A stretch of 64,000 nt of DNA from Tunicatimonas sp964551335 (GTDB lineage: Bacteria > Bacteroidota > Bacteroidia > Cytophagales > Cyclobacteriaceae). Position numbers and translations under genes: made by a program. How positions within the stretch are numbered: position 1 is the first letter of the stretch; each line of letters begins with the position of its first letter. The notes under the pieces were generated by a model. That model worked only from the letters and a program-made list of their open reading frames with translations, made no database searches and was not told the DNA's origin. Below are positions 18,778 through 27,601 of this stretch, piece by piece. The stretch covers positions 124,001 to 188,000 of the forward strand of contig CAZKCO010000011.1 in assembly GCA_964551335.1 (NCBI GenBank), read 5' to 3'.

Positions 18778-18950
18778 GGAAGTTATTAGCATGGTAGAGG
18801 AAGATGGGTGGGAGGTAGCCAGGCAAAGAGGAAGTCATCGGGTATATAAACATCCCGAAAAACCAGGTATTGTTATCATTGCCGGACATAAGTTATGAGG
18901 TACCCCGTGGAACGTTGAATGCAATTCTGAAGCAAGCCGGATTGAAATAA
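18767..18950 (+). pseudogene. hicA: Frameshifted HicA toxin
   Basis: Starting from GTG at 18767 (11 bases of overlap with hicB), 43 codons read as a HicA dsRNA-binding fold with MVEEDGWEVARQRGSHRVYK, including the catalytic His in GSH. They end at TGA (18896-18898) after AGHKL. In the shifted frame the sequence continues EVPRGTLNAILKQAGLK to TAA at 18950, the normal HicA C-terminus. By comparison with the usual HicA wording, a short deletion (about 5 bases, a residue pair like SD before EVP) is the simplest cause. The toxin should be truncated before its last helix unless frameshifting occurs. Confidence 0.8.
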
Positions 18951-18955
18951 GTCAT

Positions 18956-19510
18956 ATGAAACTTCACCGTATCTCACCCGCCGCCACGCTTTCTCAACAT
19001 AAGCACACCGCCGTGATTAACCAAGCGTTGATTGACCAGAAAGCACAGGACGCCCGCAAGAGTGATCGTAAACGGAATATCCATGTGCTGCATACCGGTG
19101 ACGAGGACACCTTACAACGCATGCTTAATGCCTTTCAGCCCGGCACCTACGTAGCTCCCCATCGGCACGTGACGGTGCCTAAGGCAGAAGCTGTTTTGGT
19201 CATTCAGGGCAGTCTGGGATTTGTTCGCTTTGAAGATGATGGCACGTATCAGGCGGAGGATTTCGTGTATATGAATCCTAAAGACGGAGTATTTGGGGTG
19301 GACTACCGGGCGGGGGTATGGCATACTTTTATCGCCCTGGAACCGGATACCGTAGTGCTGGAAGTAAAACCCGGCCCTTACGATGCTGCTACCGATAAAG
19401 AATTTGCTAGCTGGGCACCCAAGGAAGGCGAGCCGGGTACGACCGAATATTTAGCCGGGCTGGAAGATTACTTTCGGGAGTATTTTGATTTACCTGCCCG
19501 AGCTTGGTGA
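18956..19510 (+). CDS. WbuC-like cupin protein
   Basis: A 184-residue cytoplasmic cupin. The metal site is APHRHVTVPKAEAVLVIQG (His-x-His and Glu), with a further His in VWHTFIALEPD. The arrangement and the C-terminal FASWAPKEGEPG match the WbuC family often found with polysaccharide genes. The substrate is unknown. It begins 5 bases after the hicA remnant and converges on the aminopeptidase gene 5 bases downstream. Confidence 0.8.
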   Translation: MKLHRISPAATLSQHKHTAVINQALIDQKAQDARKSDRKRNIHVLHTGDEDTLQRMLNAFQPGTYVAPHRHVTVPKAEAVLVIQGSLGFVRFEDDGTYQAEDFVYMNPKDGVFGVDYRAGVWHTFIALEPDTVVLEVKPGPYDAATDKEFASWAPKEGEPGTTEYLAGLEDYFREYFDLPARAW

Positions 19511-19515
19511 GCTAT

Positions 19516-21006
19516 TTACTCTTCTCCACCTAGCGTCGGTAAATCTACCTGGTTAAAAAAGCTTTCTTCTTTCATCAACTCCTCTATCTCTTCACTTTTG
19601 CGGGGGGCAGCGTCAGAGAGCATTTCGTAACCGTCTTCGGTTACCAGAAAATCGTCTTCAATCCGCACCGGAATGTCCCACCACTTAGGGTCGCAGGGGC
19701 TACCTTCGGGGATGTAGATACCGGGTTCAATCGTAATTACCATATTGGCTCGCAGCGTGTCGTACTGACCCTTATCGTGCACATCCAGGCCAATGTGATG
19801 ACAGCAGCCGTGCGGGTAGTAACGGTTCCTTCCGGTTTCCGGATTGATAATATCTTCTTTCTTCAGACTTTTATAAATTCCCAGGTTTACCAGTCCCTGG
19901 TTGATGACCTCGGCGGTAGCCTGATAGATTTCCTTGAAAGTAGCTCCGTCTCGGCATACCTTCATGCCAGCCTCCTGAGCTTCATACACTAAATCGTAGA
20001 TGATCTTCTGTTCTTCGGTAAATTTTCCGTTGACCGGAATGGTGCGGGTTACGTCAGCGGTGTAGCCGTGGTATTCGGCCCCAAGGTCCATCAGAATGAG
20101 CTCTCCGTCTTCAATCTCCGGTTTATAATTTTCAATGTAGTGCAGTACACAACCGTTGTGCCCCGCGCCTACAATGCTGGGGTAGCCTTCGTACTCGGCT
20201 TTATATTTCTTGTAGATAAACTCGTGCATACCCTGCACCTCTAGCTCAGACATACCCGGATGTATGGCCTTCATCACCTCCTTTTGTCCTAGTGCCGAGA
20301 TATATACCGCTTTCCGAAGTAGATCCAACTCCTCGGCGGTTTTGATGCCTCGTAATTCCTGCATTAGGCTATCCAGGGTTTGAGTATCCAGATTGTTTTG
20401 CTGAGGCTCTATCTGTAGCGTCTGGGAAGAATTCTCCGGGTAGTTTGATTTCTGCTTGAAGGCAGCAATCAGATCGTATAAGTCGCCTTTCTCCTCAGTA
20501 TCACGCACATCGTTCTGGAAGTCATAGAACAGCACCTGATCAAACTTGGAGAAATCAATAGGGAAATCGGCAAAATCCTCACCTTCGTAAGCTATTGCGA
20601 AGCCTAGTTCAGTGCGAGCTCCTTTAGTACCTAAGCGGGTTCCGTTATATAGTTCTTTTAGGGCATCGTGGCCCCGAACGAAAATTATCTCGTCGGTTCG
20701 CTTACCGCTAATTCGCTGCTTTTCTTTAAAAATCAGTAGGGCCGCATGGGGCTCCCGGTGACCAGTTAGGTAGTAGAAGTTAGGGTCCTGATGATACATA
20801 TAGTCTACATCGTTCGCCCGGTTACGAACCGGATTAGCAAAGACGACGGCCACCGAATTATCGGGCATCTTGGCGCGCAGAGCTTCGCGCCGCCCAGCAT
20901 GGAAATCATCGGATAATAGGTCGTCGGGCAAATTAGCGTTTTGTCCGAACAGTGAGGTGGTAAACAGTAGAAATAAAAGACTAGTAAAGAGACGCAGCGT
21001 TTTCAT
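19516..21006 (-). CDS. Secreted Xaa-Pro aminopeptidase (M24B)
   Basis: A 496-residue protein with a signal peptide (MKTLRLFTSLLFLLFTTSLFGQ), so it acts in the periplasm or outside. An N-terminal creatinase-like domain (DDFHAGRREALRAKMPDNSV) precedes the pita-bread catalytic domain. All five metal ligands are visible: Asp pair in LMDLGAEYHGYTADVTRTI, His in HGCCHHIGLDVHD, Glu in ITIEPGIYIPEG and Glu in VRIEDDFLVTEDG. It removes N-terminal residues preceding proline from peptides. Confidence 0.9.
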   Translation of the reverse strand: MKTLRLFTSLLFLLFTTSLFGQNANLPDDLLSDDFHAGRREALRAKMPDNSVAVVFANPVRNRANDVDYMYHQDPNFYYLTGHREPHAALLIFKEKQRISGKRTDEIIFVRGHDALKELYNGTRLGTKGARTELGFAIAYEGEDFADFPIDFSKFDQVLFYDFQNDVRDTEEKGDLYDLIAAFKQKSNYPENSSQTLQIEPQQNNLDTQTLDSLMQELRGIKTAEELDLLRKAVYISALGQKEVMKAIHPGMSELEVQGMHEFIYKKYKAEYEGYPSIVGAGHNGCVLHYIENYKPEIEDGELILMDLGAEYHGYTADVTRTIPVNGKFTEEQKIIYDLVYEAQEAGMKVCRDGATFKEIYQATAEVINQGLVNLGIYKSLKKEDIINPETGRNRYYPHGCCHHIGLDVHDKGQYDTLRANMVITIEPGIYIPEGSPCDPKWWDIPVRIEDDFLVTEDGYEMLSDAAPRKSEEIEELMKEESFFNQVDLPTLGGEE

Positions 21007-21141
21007 AGGCTAAAGTATTCGATGGCTAAAATACAACATTTTAAACTGAAGTTTAGTATGCCCCGCCGCCTTGTCATTGCTAGCAGCGAATGACAAACGT
21101 CTTTTTTCCTTATCTTACTCGGCAACTACCCTGAGCAAACT

Positions 21142-22373
21142 ATGCTGCCGACCAAAACCGAACCCGTATTAGCTACTCCGTTAAGCAAAATTGCGGCTAG
21201 CTCTCGCCTGGCCTCTATCGATATTTTGCGGGCGGTCACCATGGTGCTGATGATTTTTGTTAACGATCTGTGGTCGCTAGTAGGTATTCCGGCGTGGCTG
21301 GAGCACGTATCTTACGAGGCCGACGGCATGGGACTAGCCGATACCATCTTCCCGGCCTTTCTCTTTATTGTTGGTATGTCTATTCCCTTTGCCATCCAAA
21401 GCCGGCAGAAGAAGGGTGATACTACCGCGGGCAAATTATACGGCATATTCTGATTCGCTCGGCTGCCCTGCTGATTATGGGTTTGTTTTTGGTTAATGGC
21501 GAGTATATTGATGAAGAAGCAACGAGCATGCATAAAATGGTGTGGTACTCTTTGTGCTGTTCGTCCTTTATTCTAATCTGGAATTCTTACCCAAAGTCAG
21601 CCAACAAGCGATTTGTTCGGGCAGCCCGGCTGCTGGGGGCAGGGTTATTGATCGTACTAGCCTTTGTTTATCGAGGTGAACAAGCTGGGCAAATAATATA
21701 CTTTTCTACCCACTGGTGGGGCATACTGGGATTAATCGGTTGGGCCTACCTCGCCAGTGCCCTCATCGTAGCTTTCTCCAATAACAACCTTTACATACTA
21801 CTACTAGCCTGGGGAACATTTTGCGTATTTAGCGTGGTGCACAGCGCCGGTTACACCCCCAGTTGGCTAGCCATTATTCCTAGCCCCATTAGTGGAGGAA
21901 CCCTGGCGGGCTTTACGATGGGTGGGGTGGTGATCACCCGGCTATTTCAGCTATACCGAAAGCAAGCATCGCCGCAGAAAATGATTATTTTCTTCCTGAT
22001 CCTGGCCGGATTACTCACCGTAGCCGGATTCTATACCCGTACGTTCTGGGGTATTTCCAAACTAAGAGCTACTCCGGCCTGGCTATTTTTGTGCACGGCG
22101 ATTTCAATTGTAGCCTTTGTAGGCATTTACTGGCTAACTGATTTACGGAAGAAAGCCCAGTGGTTTTCTTTTATTAAACCGGCCGGAAACAACACACTAT
22201 TATGCTACCTGATTCCTTATTTCGCTTACGCTGTGATGAGCATACCGGGAGTAGAACTGCCGCAGGTTTTTCTAACCGGCGGAGTTGGTTTGATCAAATC
22301 CTTCCTGTTCGCCCTGCTGTGCGTAGCCATCACCGGAGGGCTGAGCAGGGTAGGAGTTCGACTTAAACTATAG
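21142..22373 (+). pseudogene. Frameshifted HGSNAT-like (DUF5009/COG4299) membrane acyltransferase
   Basis: The first frame (21142-21453) encodes the family start RLASIDILRAVTMVLMIFVN and ADTIFPAFLFIVGMSIPFAI, then stops. The second frame continues from about 21441 with RHILIRSAALLIMGLFLVNGEY and runs through about nine further membrane helices to 22373. The join is at TTATA (21436-21440), where two surplus bases (TA) would restore the frame. Intact relatives are multi-pass inner-membrane proteins related to heparan-alpha-glucosaminide N-acetyltransferase. This copy is a recent pseudogene, a phase-variable gene or an assembly error. Confidence 0.8.
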
Positions 22374-22394
22374 GTGGCCGTTGGGCAACTACGT

Positions 22395-23333
22395 TTACCG
22401 AATTACTGCCGAAGCCGATGCTTCCTGATTAAGTGGTAAATCCAATTTCGGACCGAAACGCTCGTTGATTGCCCGCAAATGATGATCTACCCCAATTTCT
22501 GAACCAGGAATAAAGCCGGGTACCGTAATCACCTGCGCCAACACCCCATCTACTCCGCGGTGAATAATTCCCCGGGGTAAATACACCAAATCACCTACTT
22601 GCAGCTCGGTAGATTGCAGCAAATCGTCCACTTCGCCGGATTGTACTGATTCAGGATTGATAATTTTATCGGTTTGGTTAGAGGTGATCAACCGGGCACC
22701 AGGCTGCACCATTTGTACCAAGTAAAACTCATCGAACCCGCCTTCAACCGGATGATAATGGGTAAACGAATCGGTGATGCGTACCCGGTGGGCGTTAAGC
22801 GCGTGATAAATGTATGGTCCTACATCCTTCTTCCAGGTCAGTAAGATACGACGATAAGCTCCGGTTTCGGTGGCACAGCCTCCGGGAGTATCGGTGATAT
22901 TTTCGTCCCAATCGGGGCGGATAAATGTTGGTGTGGCTTCCGGTAGCGGATCGGGAACCGTGAATACCAGATAATCAATCAGGCTGTCGGTGACCATCGT
23001 CTGCTGGGGCGCCAGATGGATGATATCGCCCACCGAAATTTTAGAGGATGTGCCATCCGCCAACTCCGCCGTTCCACCACCCTGCTGCACAAAGGCCAGG
23101 CGTTGGCTATCTTCTGCTTCAATCTTCTTGGTCTGACCAAAAAAGTGCAGATCGTAACCGGGGTTTCGCTTCGTAAAAGCTTCCCGGACAGATGCCAGTC
23201 CTTCGGTATCGCCCTGGCTGAGATGAGCTACTCGCAGATAGTCGGCTCCCTTCAAGGTAGCGGGCGGATCAGATAGTAATTTCATACTGGCTAGTACAAC
23301 AACAACAATTAAAAAAGCGATAGCAGATTTCAT
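22395..23333 (-). CDS. Exported two-domain cupin protein
   Basis: The internal ATG at 23333 starts a clean signal anchor (MKSAIAFLIVVVVLASMK); a start at 23360 would add nine residues. The 312-residue product has an N-terminal cupin-like barrel (FVQQGGGTAELADG, KISVGDIIHLAPQQ) and a second one with a fuller metal site (FTHYHPVEGGFDEFYLVQMV, LQVGDLVYLPRGIIHRG). It is likely periplasmic. Function unknown; sugar or small-ligand binding is possible. Confidence 0.65.
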   Translation of the reverse strand: MKSAIAFLIVVVVLASMKLLSDPPATLKGADYLRVAHLSQGDTEGLASVREAFTKRNPGYDLHFFGQTKKIEAEDSQRLAFVQQGGGTAELADGTSSKISVGDIIHLAPQQTMVTDSLIDYLVFTVPDPLPEATPTFIRPDWDENITDTPGGCATETGAYRRILLTWKKDVGPYIYHALNAHRVRITDSFTHYHPVEGGFDEFYLVQMVQPGARLITSNQTDKIINPESVQSGEVDDLLQSTELQVGDLVYLPRGIIHRGVDGVLAQVITVPGFIPGSEIGVDHHLRAINERFGPKLDLPLNQEASASAVIR

Positions 23334-23514
23334 AAAAAAGTTATTTGTGGCAAAATACAAAAATCGCCGGGTTGATTCAACCAGAAGAGCAAATAGGATA
23401 AGACATCAACCATTGGTAATATTTACGTAATATGCTTTTGCCGCGTTATTACCGGACAAAGGTTACTTTTATCCTGGGTATCCTACTAACTTATACCACA
23501 AAACCGTTACAGCC

Positions 23515-24786
23515 ATGCCCTATAAATTAATTAAAGGAGAATTTCATATTCACTATCCTGATCGACCACTCTCCGGACCGGAACCCGACGGTGATACGCT
23601 TAAGTTTTTACCGGATAACCGGCAGTTGGTGGACGGTTTGTCTGCTCCCGGCAGAAGCGCGAATTTTAACGCGCGAGGCATGGTAAACCTGCGTTTTGAG
23701 GGTATTGATGCGTTGGAAACCCACTTTGGCGATAGCCATCAGAACTTAAAGTGGGCCGAAGTAGCCCGCGACAAACTATTGGCCAAAGTTGGATTTACCA
23801 ATATTGAGTTCTCCGATCGCAATCCTAACAAAATTATTTCGGTAGATAACCACCCTCAGCGGGGATACATTCTAGCGAATACCATTGATCCCTTCGGGCG
23901 AATTATTGCCTTTGTATTTTCCGGGGACGCCCGGCATGGTAATGCTTCGCAAATTGACGGAACTCAATTGTTTGTGGAAGAAGCTCACGTTTGCCAGAGC
24001 CTAAACTACTTTCTGTTGGAAGCCGGTCTGGCCTATCCGGCCTTTTACACCTCGCTTCCGGCTGAGCTAAAGGAAATATTAGCTCAGCTTGTTCGCACCA
24101 AACGACAGGAAGGAGTAGGTTTATGGCCGGAGGCAACCGCCAGCAGCCGACGAACGGCGGAGTTTACCGAAGGTTTGGCCGAGATCAGTGAGTTAGTCAT
24201 GTGGCCTAAGCTGTTTCGTCGGTTGGTACGCTACGTGGGGGCCGGATTCCCGGATTTATCCCAACTGGACGCCTGGCTGCGCGAAGACCCGGTGAACCGG
24301 GATGACCGGGTACTACTGCCTAACGGTGAGCTAGGCAACATGCATGATGTGGTGGAAGTACCGGCTCCTTTGCAACTACGGATGCGCTATCGTCCGGAAG
24401 ATTTGGTAATCTTACCTGACGACGTGGGTATCGAGATAAATCCACCCCCGGTACGACCAACTACCGGAAAGCCCATCCGGATTATTGCGGCTCTGGTAAA
24501 CCCCACCGGTAACGAAATTGGAAAAGAACGAGTAACCCTGCTTAACGTTAGTGCCCAGGATCTGGATTTGACCAATTGGAGTTTAGCCGACAGTATTGGC
24601 AAGAAATTCCCGCTGTTTGGCACCCTAGCTGCGGGAGATGTTCAGCAAATTACGCTGGATGCGCGAGTACGACTCAACAATACCGGAGATACCATCACCC
24701 TACTGGACGGCCACGACTGTATTATTGACCAGGCTTCCTACACAAAGAAACAGGCTAAAGAAGAAGGGGTGACGCTATTGTTTTGA
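23515..24786 (+). CDS. Thermonuclease-like protein with C-terminal lamin-tail domain
   Basis: A 423-residue protein. Residues about 20-215 resemble a staphylococcal-nuclease fold: GDTLKFLPDN, VNLRFEGIDALETHFG (catalytic Arg and Glu positions) and DPFGRIIAFVFSG (second catalytic Arg). Insertions make it longer than the standard domain of about 140 residues. The C-terminal 110 residues (KERVTLLNVSAQDLDLTNW, LNNTGDTITLLDG) are a lamin-tail domain, an Ig-like module often on secreted nucleases. No signal peptide is visible, which is odd for such a nuclease. Confidence 0.75.
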   Translation: MPYKLIKGEFHIHYPDRPLSGPEPDGDTLKFLPDNRQLVDGLSAPGRSANFNARGMVNLRFEGIDALETHFGDSHQNLKWAEVARDKLLAKVGFTNIEFSDRNPNKIISVDNHPQRGYILANTIDPFGRIIAFVFSGDARHGNASQIDGTQLFVEEAHVCQSLNYFLLEAGLAYPAFYTSLPAELKEILAQLVRTKRQEGVGLWPEATASSRRTAEFTEGLAEISELVMWPKLFRRLVRYVGAGFPDLSQLDAWLREDPVNRDDRVLLPNGELGNMHDVVEVPAPLQLRMRYRPEDLVILPDDVGIEINPPPVRPTTGKPIRIIAALVNPTGNEIGKERVTLLNVSAQDLDLTNWSLADSIGKKFPLFGTLAAGDVQQITLDARVRLNNTGDTITLLDGHDCIIDQASYTKKQAKEEGVTLLF

Positions 24787-24855
24787 TATTGAACATTGGA
24801 AATTCTGATTGTCAGCTGGTTTAAGCATATCGTTTAGGTAATCTGTATCTATGCT

Positions 24856-25209
24856 TTAATATGGCCTTTGCCGTAAAGAACGATCACTCACTACTGTTAG
24901 CTTATGGGTAAAATCAGCTTTCTGATTTAGAAGGGTTAAAAAAATGTGACCAGGATCGGTGGGCTCAAAATCGTAGATTCGGAAATAGATTACTCCCTCC
25001 GGAGGTTTATAGCCAAGTCTAAAAATCAGCTCGCCGTAGTCGCTATCGTGGGTTAAAATTGTCCGGTTTTCCACCGTAGCTAACTTCATTACATCCTCGT
25101 CCGATATTATGCCCGGCGCATACTCAACGATTGACAATACATCAAGACCTTGTTGCTGTAATAGCTCAATACTTGGCCCCGGAAAATTCTCATTAGCCAG
25201 AAATTTCAT
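24856..25209 (-). CDS. DUF5615 PIN-like toxin
   Basis: A 117-residue PIN-like protein: MKFLANENFPGPSIELLQQQ carries the first acidic site, VENRTILTHDSDYGEL the second. This family is predicted to be a ribonuclease toxin. Its start codon overlaps the stop of the upstream DUF433 gene (TAATG), so the two are translated together as a likely toxin-antitoxin pair. Confidence 0.82.
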   Translation of the reverse strand: MKFLANENFPGPSIELLQQQGLDVLSIVEYAPGIISDEDVMKLATVENRTILTHDSDYGELIFRLGYKPPEGVIYFRIYDFEPTDPGHIFLTLLNQKADFTHKLTVVSDRSLRQRPY

Positions 25210-25448
25210 TAGGCGGATGTCCTCCTTAGCTCGGTAATAAGCCCGTCTTTAATGCAGTCGTTCAAGTAAGCAAATACCGCCTGGAGGTCTTCTTTCTTTA
25301 GGTGGGGATAAGAGGTGAGTAAGGTGTCTTCCGTCCATCCGTTGGCCAATCGTTCCAAGATAAATTCTACGGATATGCGAGTACCCTTAATAGTAGGTTT
25401 ACCTAGCAGTATATTTTTATCCGAAACAATCCGTTTAGTCCAATCCAT
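25209..25448 (-). CDS. DUF433 antitoxin-like protein
   Basis: The ATG at 25448 gives MDWTKRIVSDKNILLGKPTIKG, the standard DUF433 opening; a start at 25487 would add 13 unlikely residues. The 79-residue product is a helix-turn-helix-like DUF433 domain (GTRISVEFILERLANGWTED). DUF433 genes commonly precede DUF5615 toxins and are taken as their DNA-binding antitoxins. Overlaps the toxin start by one base. Confidence 0.82.
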   Translation of the reverse strand: MDWTKRIVSDKNILLGKPTIKGTRISVEFILERLANGWTEDTLLTSYPHLKKEDLQAVFAYLNDCIKDGLITELRRTSA

Positions 25449-25523
25449 GTTGGTGTTTACGTAAGTAGTTTTAAAATGATTCCCCACTTTTTAGTAATTT
25501 AGGCGTTTATACCAAAAAGTTGT

Positions 25524-27005
25524 TTGATGTCTTCTGATACAAGACGAGCGCCGACCCTGACCGAATCCGTTATTCCGATTTTATTTTTACTTCCACTACT
25601 GGCAGTAAATGTTTACGTGTACGACAGCGATTCTACCTACGGGCCAAACCAGATTGCCCTGATTCTGTCGGCGACGGTAGCAGCACTTATTGCGTTGCGA
25701 ACGGGTATTCAGTGGACAACCCTGCAAGACGGGATTGTGAAAAGCATTAGTTCGGCTATGTCGGCCATGCTAATTCTACTACTGATTGGCTCGCTGGCCG
25801 GTACCTGGATGCTAAGTGGCATTGTACCCGCTATGATTTACTACGGGTTGCAGATTCTGAACCCCACTATTTTCCTGTTTGCGGCTTGCGTAGTTTGCGC
25901 CATTGTTTCACTGGCTACGGGCAGTAGCTGGTCAACAGTGGCCACGGTAGGCATTGCCTTGCTGGGAATCGGAACGGCACTGGGCTTATCCGCGGGGGTA
26001 ATTGGGGGAGCCATTATTTCAGGAGCATATTTTGGCGATAAAATGTCGCCACTTTCGGATACGACTAACCTGGCTCCGGCAATGGCGGGTACGGATTTGT
26101 TCACCCATATCCGCTACATGACCTACACCACCGTTCCGTCGGTTACCATTTCTCTAATCATCTTCCTGATCATCGGATTTGCCGCTGATAACACTATGAC
26201 CGATAGCGGAAATCAGGAAGTACTGGTTGCTTTGGACAATGCGTTCAATATCAACGGCTGGCTGTTTATTGTTCCGGTGGTAGTTATCGGCATGATTATT
26301 AAAAAAGTACCGGCCTTGCCCGCGTTGTTAGCGGGAACGTTGTTGGGCGGATTATTCGCTATCATCTTCCAACCCGGTGCAATTGAGCAGGTGAGCGGAC
26401 AAAGCGGCTTAATGGGTATTTACAGTGCGGTACTGCAGGCCATGTATACCGACATCAGCATCACTACCGATAACGAAATGGTGAACGAGTTGCTATCTAC
26501 GGGGGGTATGGCCGGTATGCTTAACACTATCTGGCTAATTATTTGCGCTATGATCTTCGGGGGAGTGATGGAATCGGCCGGGATGCTGAAACGGATTACG
26601 CAGTCTATCATTCAGTTTGCTCACTCTACCGGTTCGCTGATTGCCTCTACGGCCTTTACGTCCATCTTCTTTAACCTTACCGCTTCCGACCAATATCTGG
26701 CCATTGTGGTGCCGGGCCGCATGTTTGCCCAGACCTACCGCGACCGGGGCTTGAAGCCGCGCGTGCTAAGCCGCACGCTGGAAGATTCGGGTACAGTAAC
26801 TTCCGTTTTAATTCCCTGGAATACCTGTGGGGCTACCCAGGCGGCGGTATTGGGAGTGGCTACGATGGCCTACGCTCCCTTTGCATTTTTCTGTATTCTG
26901 AGTCCTATTATGACTATTCTGTTCGGTTTTTTGAACTTTAAAATTGCCCGCTACGAACCCGGTGAGGGAAAAGCGGATGCGTACCAAAAGGTTGCTACTT
27001 CATGA
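25524..27005 (+). CDS. nhaC: NhaC-family Na+/H+ antiporter
   Basis: A 493-residue inner-membrane protein with about 11-12 membrane helices. NhaC signatures are seen: LATGSSWSTVATVGIALLG, GAIISGAYFGDKMSPLSDTTN, and a second half with FTSIFFNLTASDQYLAIVVP and LIPWNTCGATQ. It exchanges cytoplasmic Na+ for protons, in keeping with a marine or saline habitat. The stop overlaps the start of the next gene by 4 bases (ATGA), so they are probably one transcript. Confidence 0.88.
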   Translation: MMSSDTRRAPTLTESVIPILFLLPLLAVNVYVYDSDSTYGPNQIALILSATVAALIALRTGIQWTTLQDGIVKSISSAMSAMLILLLIGSLAGTWMLSGIVPAMIYYGLQILNPTIFLFAACVVCAIVSLATGSSWSTVATVGIALLGIGTALGLSAGVIGGAIISGAYFGDKMSPLSDTTNLAPAMAGTDLFTHIRYMTYTTVPSVTISLIIFLIIGFAADNTMTDSGNQEVLVALDNAFNINGWLFIVPVVVIGMIIKKVPALPALLAGTLLGGLFAIIFQPGAIEQVSGQSGLMGIYSAVLQAMYTDISITTDNEMVNELLSTGGMAGMLNTIWLIICAMIFGGVMESAGMLKRITQSIIQFAHSTGSLIASTAFTSIFFNLTASDQYLAIVVPGRMFAQTYRDRGLKPRVLSRTLEDSGTVTSVLIPWNTCGATQAAVLGVATMAYAPFAFFCILSPIMTILFGFLNFKIARYEPGEGKADAYQKVATS

Positions 27006-27601
27006 CATTTCCCAAGCATATCACGAAAGAAGAAATTAATAATCTCCCACTACGCAAGTACGAAGGAAAGATCGTTCTGGTAACTGATTCTGATAAAGAA
27101 GAGGAGGTTTTTAACGAACTGAGGAAGCACGAAGTGGTAGGGTTTGATACCGAAGCCCGTCCCGCCTTCAAGCGGGGAGTCCGCTACGACACCTCCCTGA
27201 TTCAAGTAGCGGTGCCGCAAAAAACCTATCTAATCCGCCTGAATTACACTGGTATTAGTCCGGCATTTACTGATTTCTTTGCTGATCCGATGATCAAAAA
27301 AGTAGGAATTAGTATTAAAGATGATCTGAAGGATTTACGCCTGCTTTGCGCCAAGCACGATCTCCCGTTTCTTCCTGAAAACGTGCTTGATTTGAACGAT
27401 GCTGCTAAGCAACTAGATGTGGCCCACGCCGGGGTCCGAAAGCTTACAGCAATTTTCCTGGGCTTTCGAGTTTCTAAAGCGCAACAAACCTCCAACTGGG
27501 AAAATCCGCAATTAACTGAACCTCAGCTCCGATACGCGGCTACCGATGCCTGGGTCTGTCTGGAAATTTATCAGCGTTTGGCCTACCTCGGTTACGTTTA
27601 A
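27002..27601 (+). CDS. DEDDy 3'-5' exonuclease domain protein
   Basis: A 199-residue RNase D-like exonuclease. The three exo motifs are visible: Asp and Glu in VVGFDTEARPAF, Asp in GISIKDDLKDL, and YAATDAWVCLEIY (Tyr-x3-Asp). No HRDC or polymerase domain is fused. It likely trims RNA or DNA 3' ends with two metal ions. It is translationally coupled to nhaC and overlaps the convergent accC by 4 bases. Confidence 0.88.
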   Translation: MTFPKHITKEEINNLPLRKYEGKIVLVTDSDKEEEVFNELRKHEVVGFDTEARPAFKRGVRYDTSLIQVAVPQKTYLIRLNYTGISPAFTDFFADPMIKKVGISIKDDLKDLRLLCAKHDLPFLPENVLDLNDAAKQLDVAHAGVRKLTAIFLGFRVSKAQQTSNWENPQLTEPQLRYAATDAWVCLEIYQRLAYLGYV

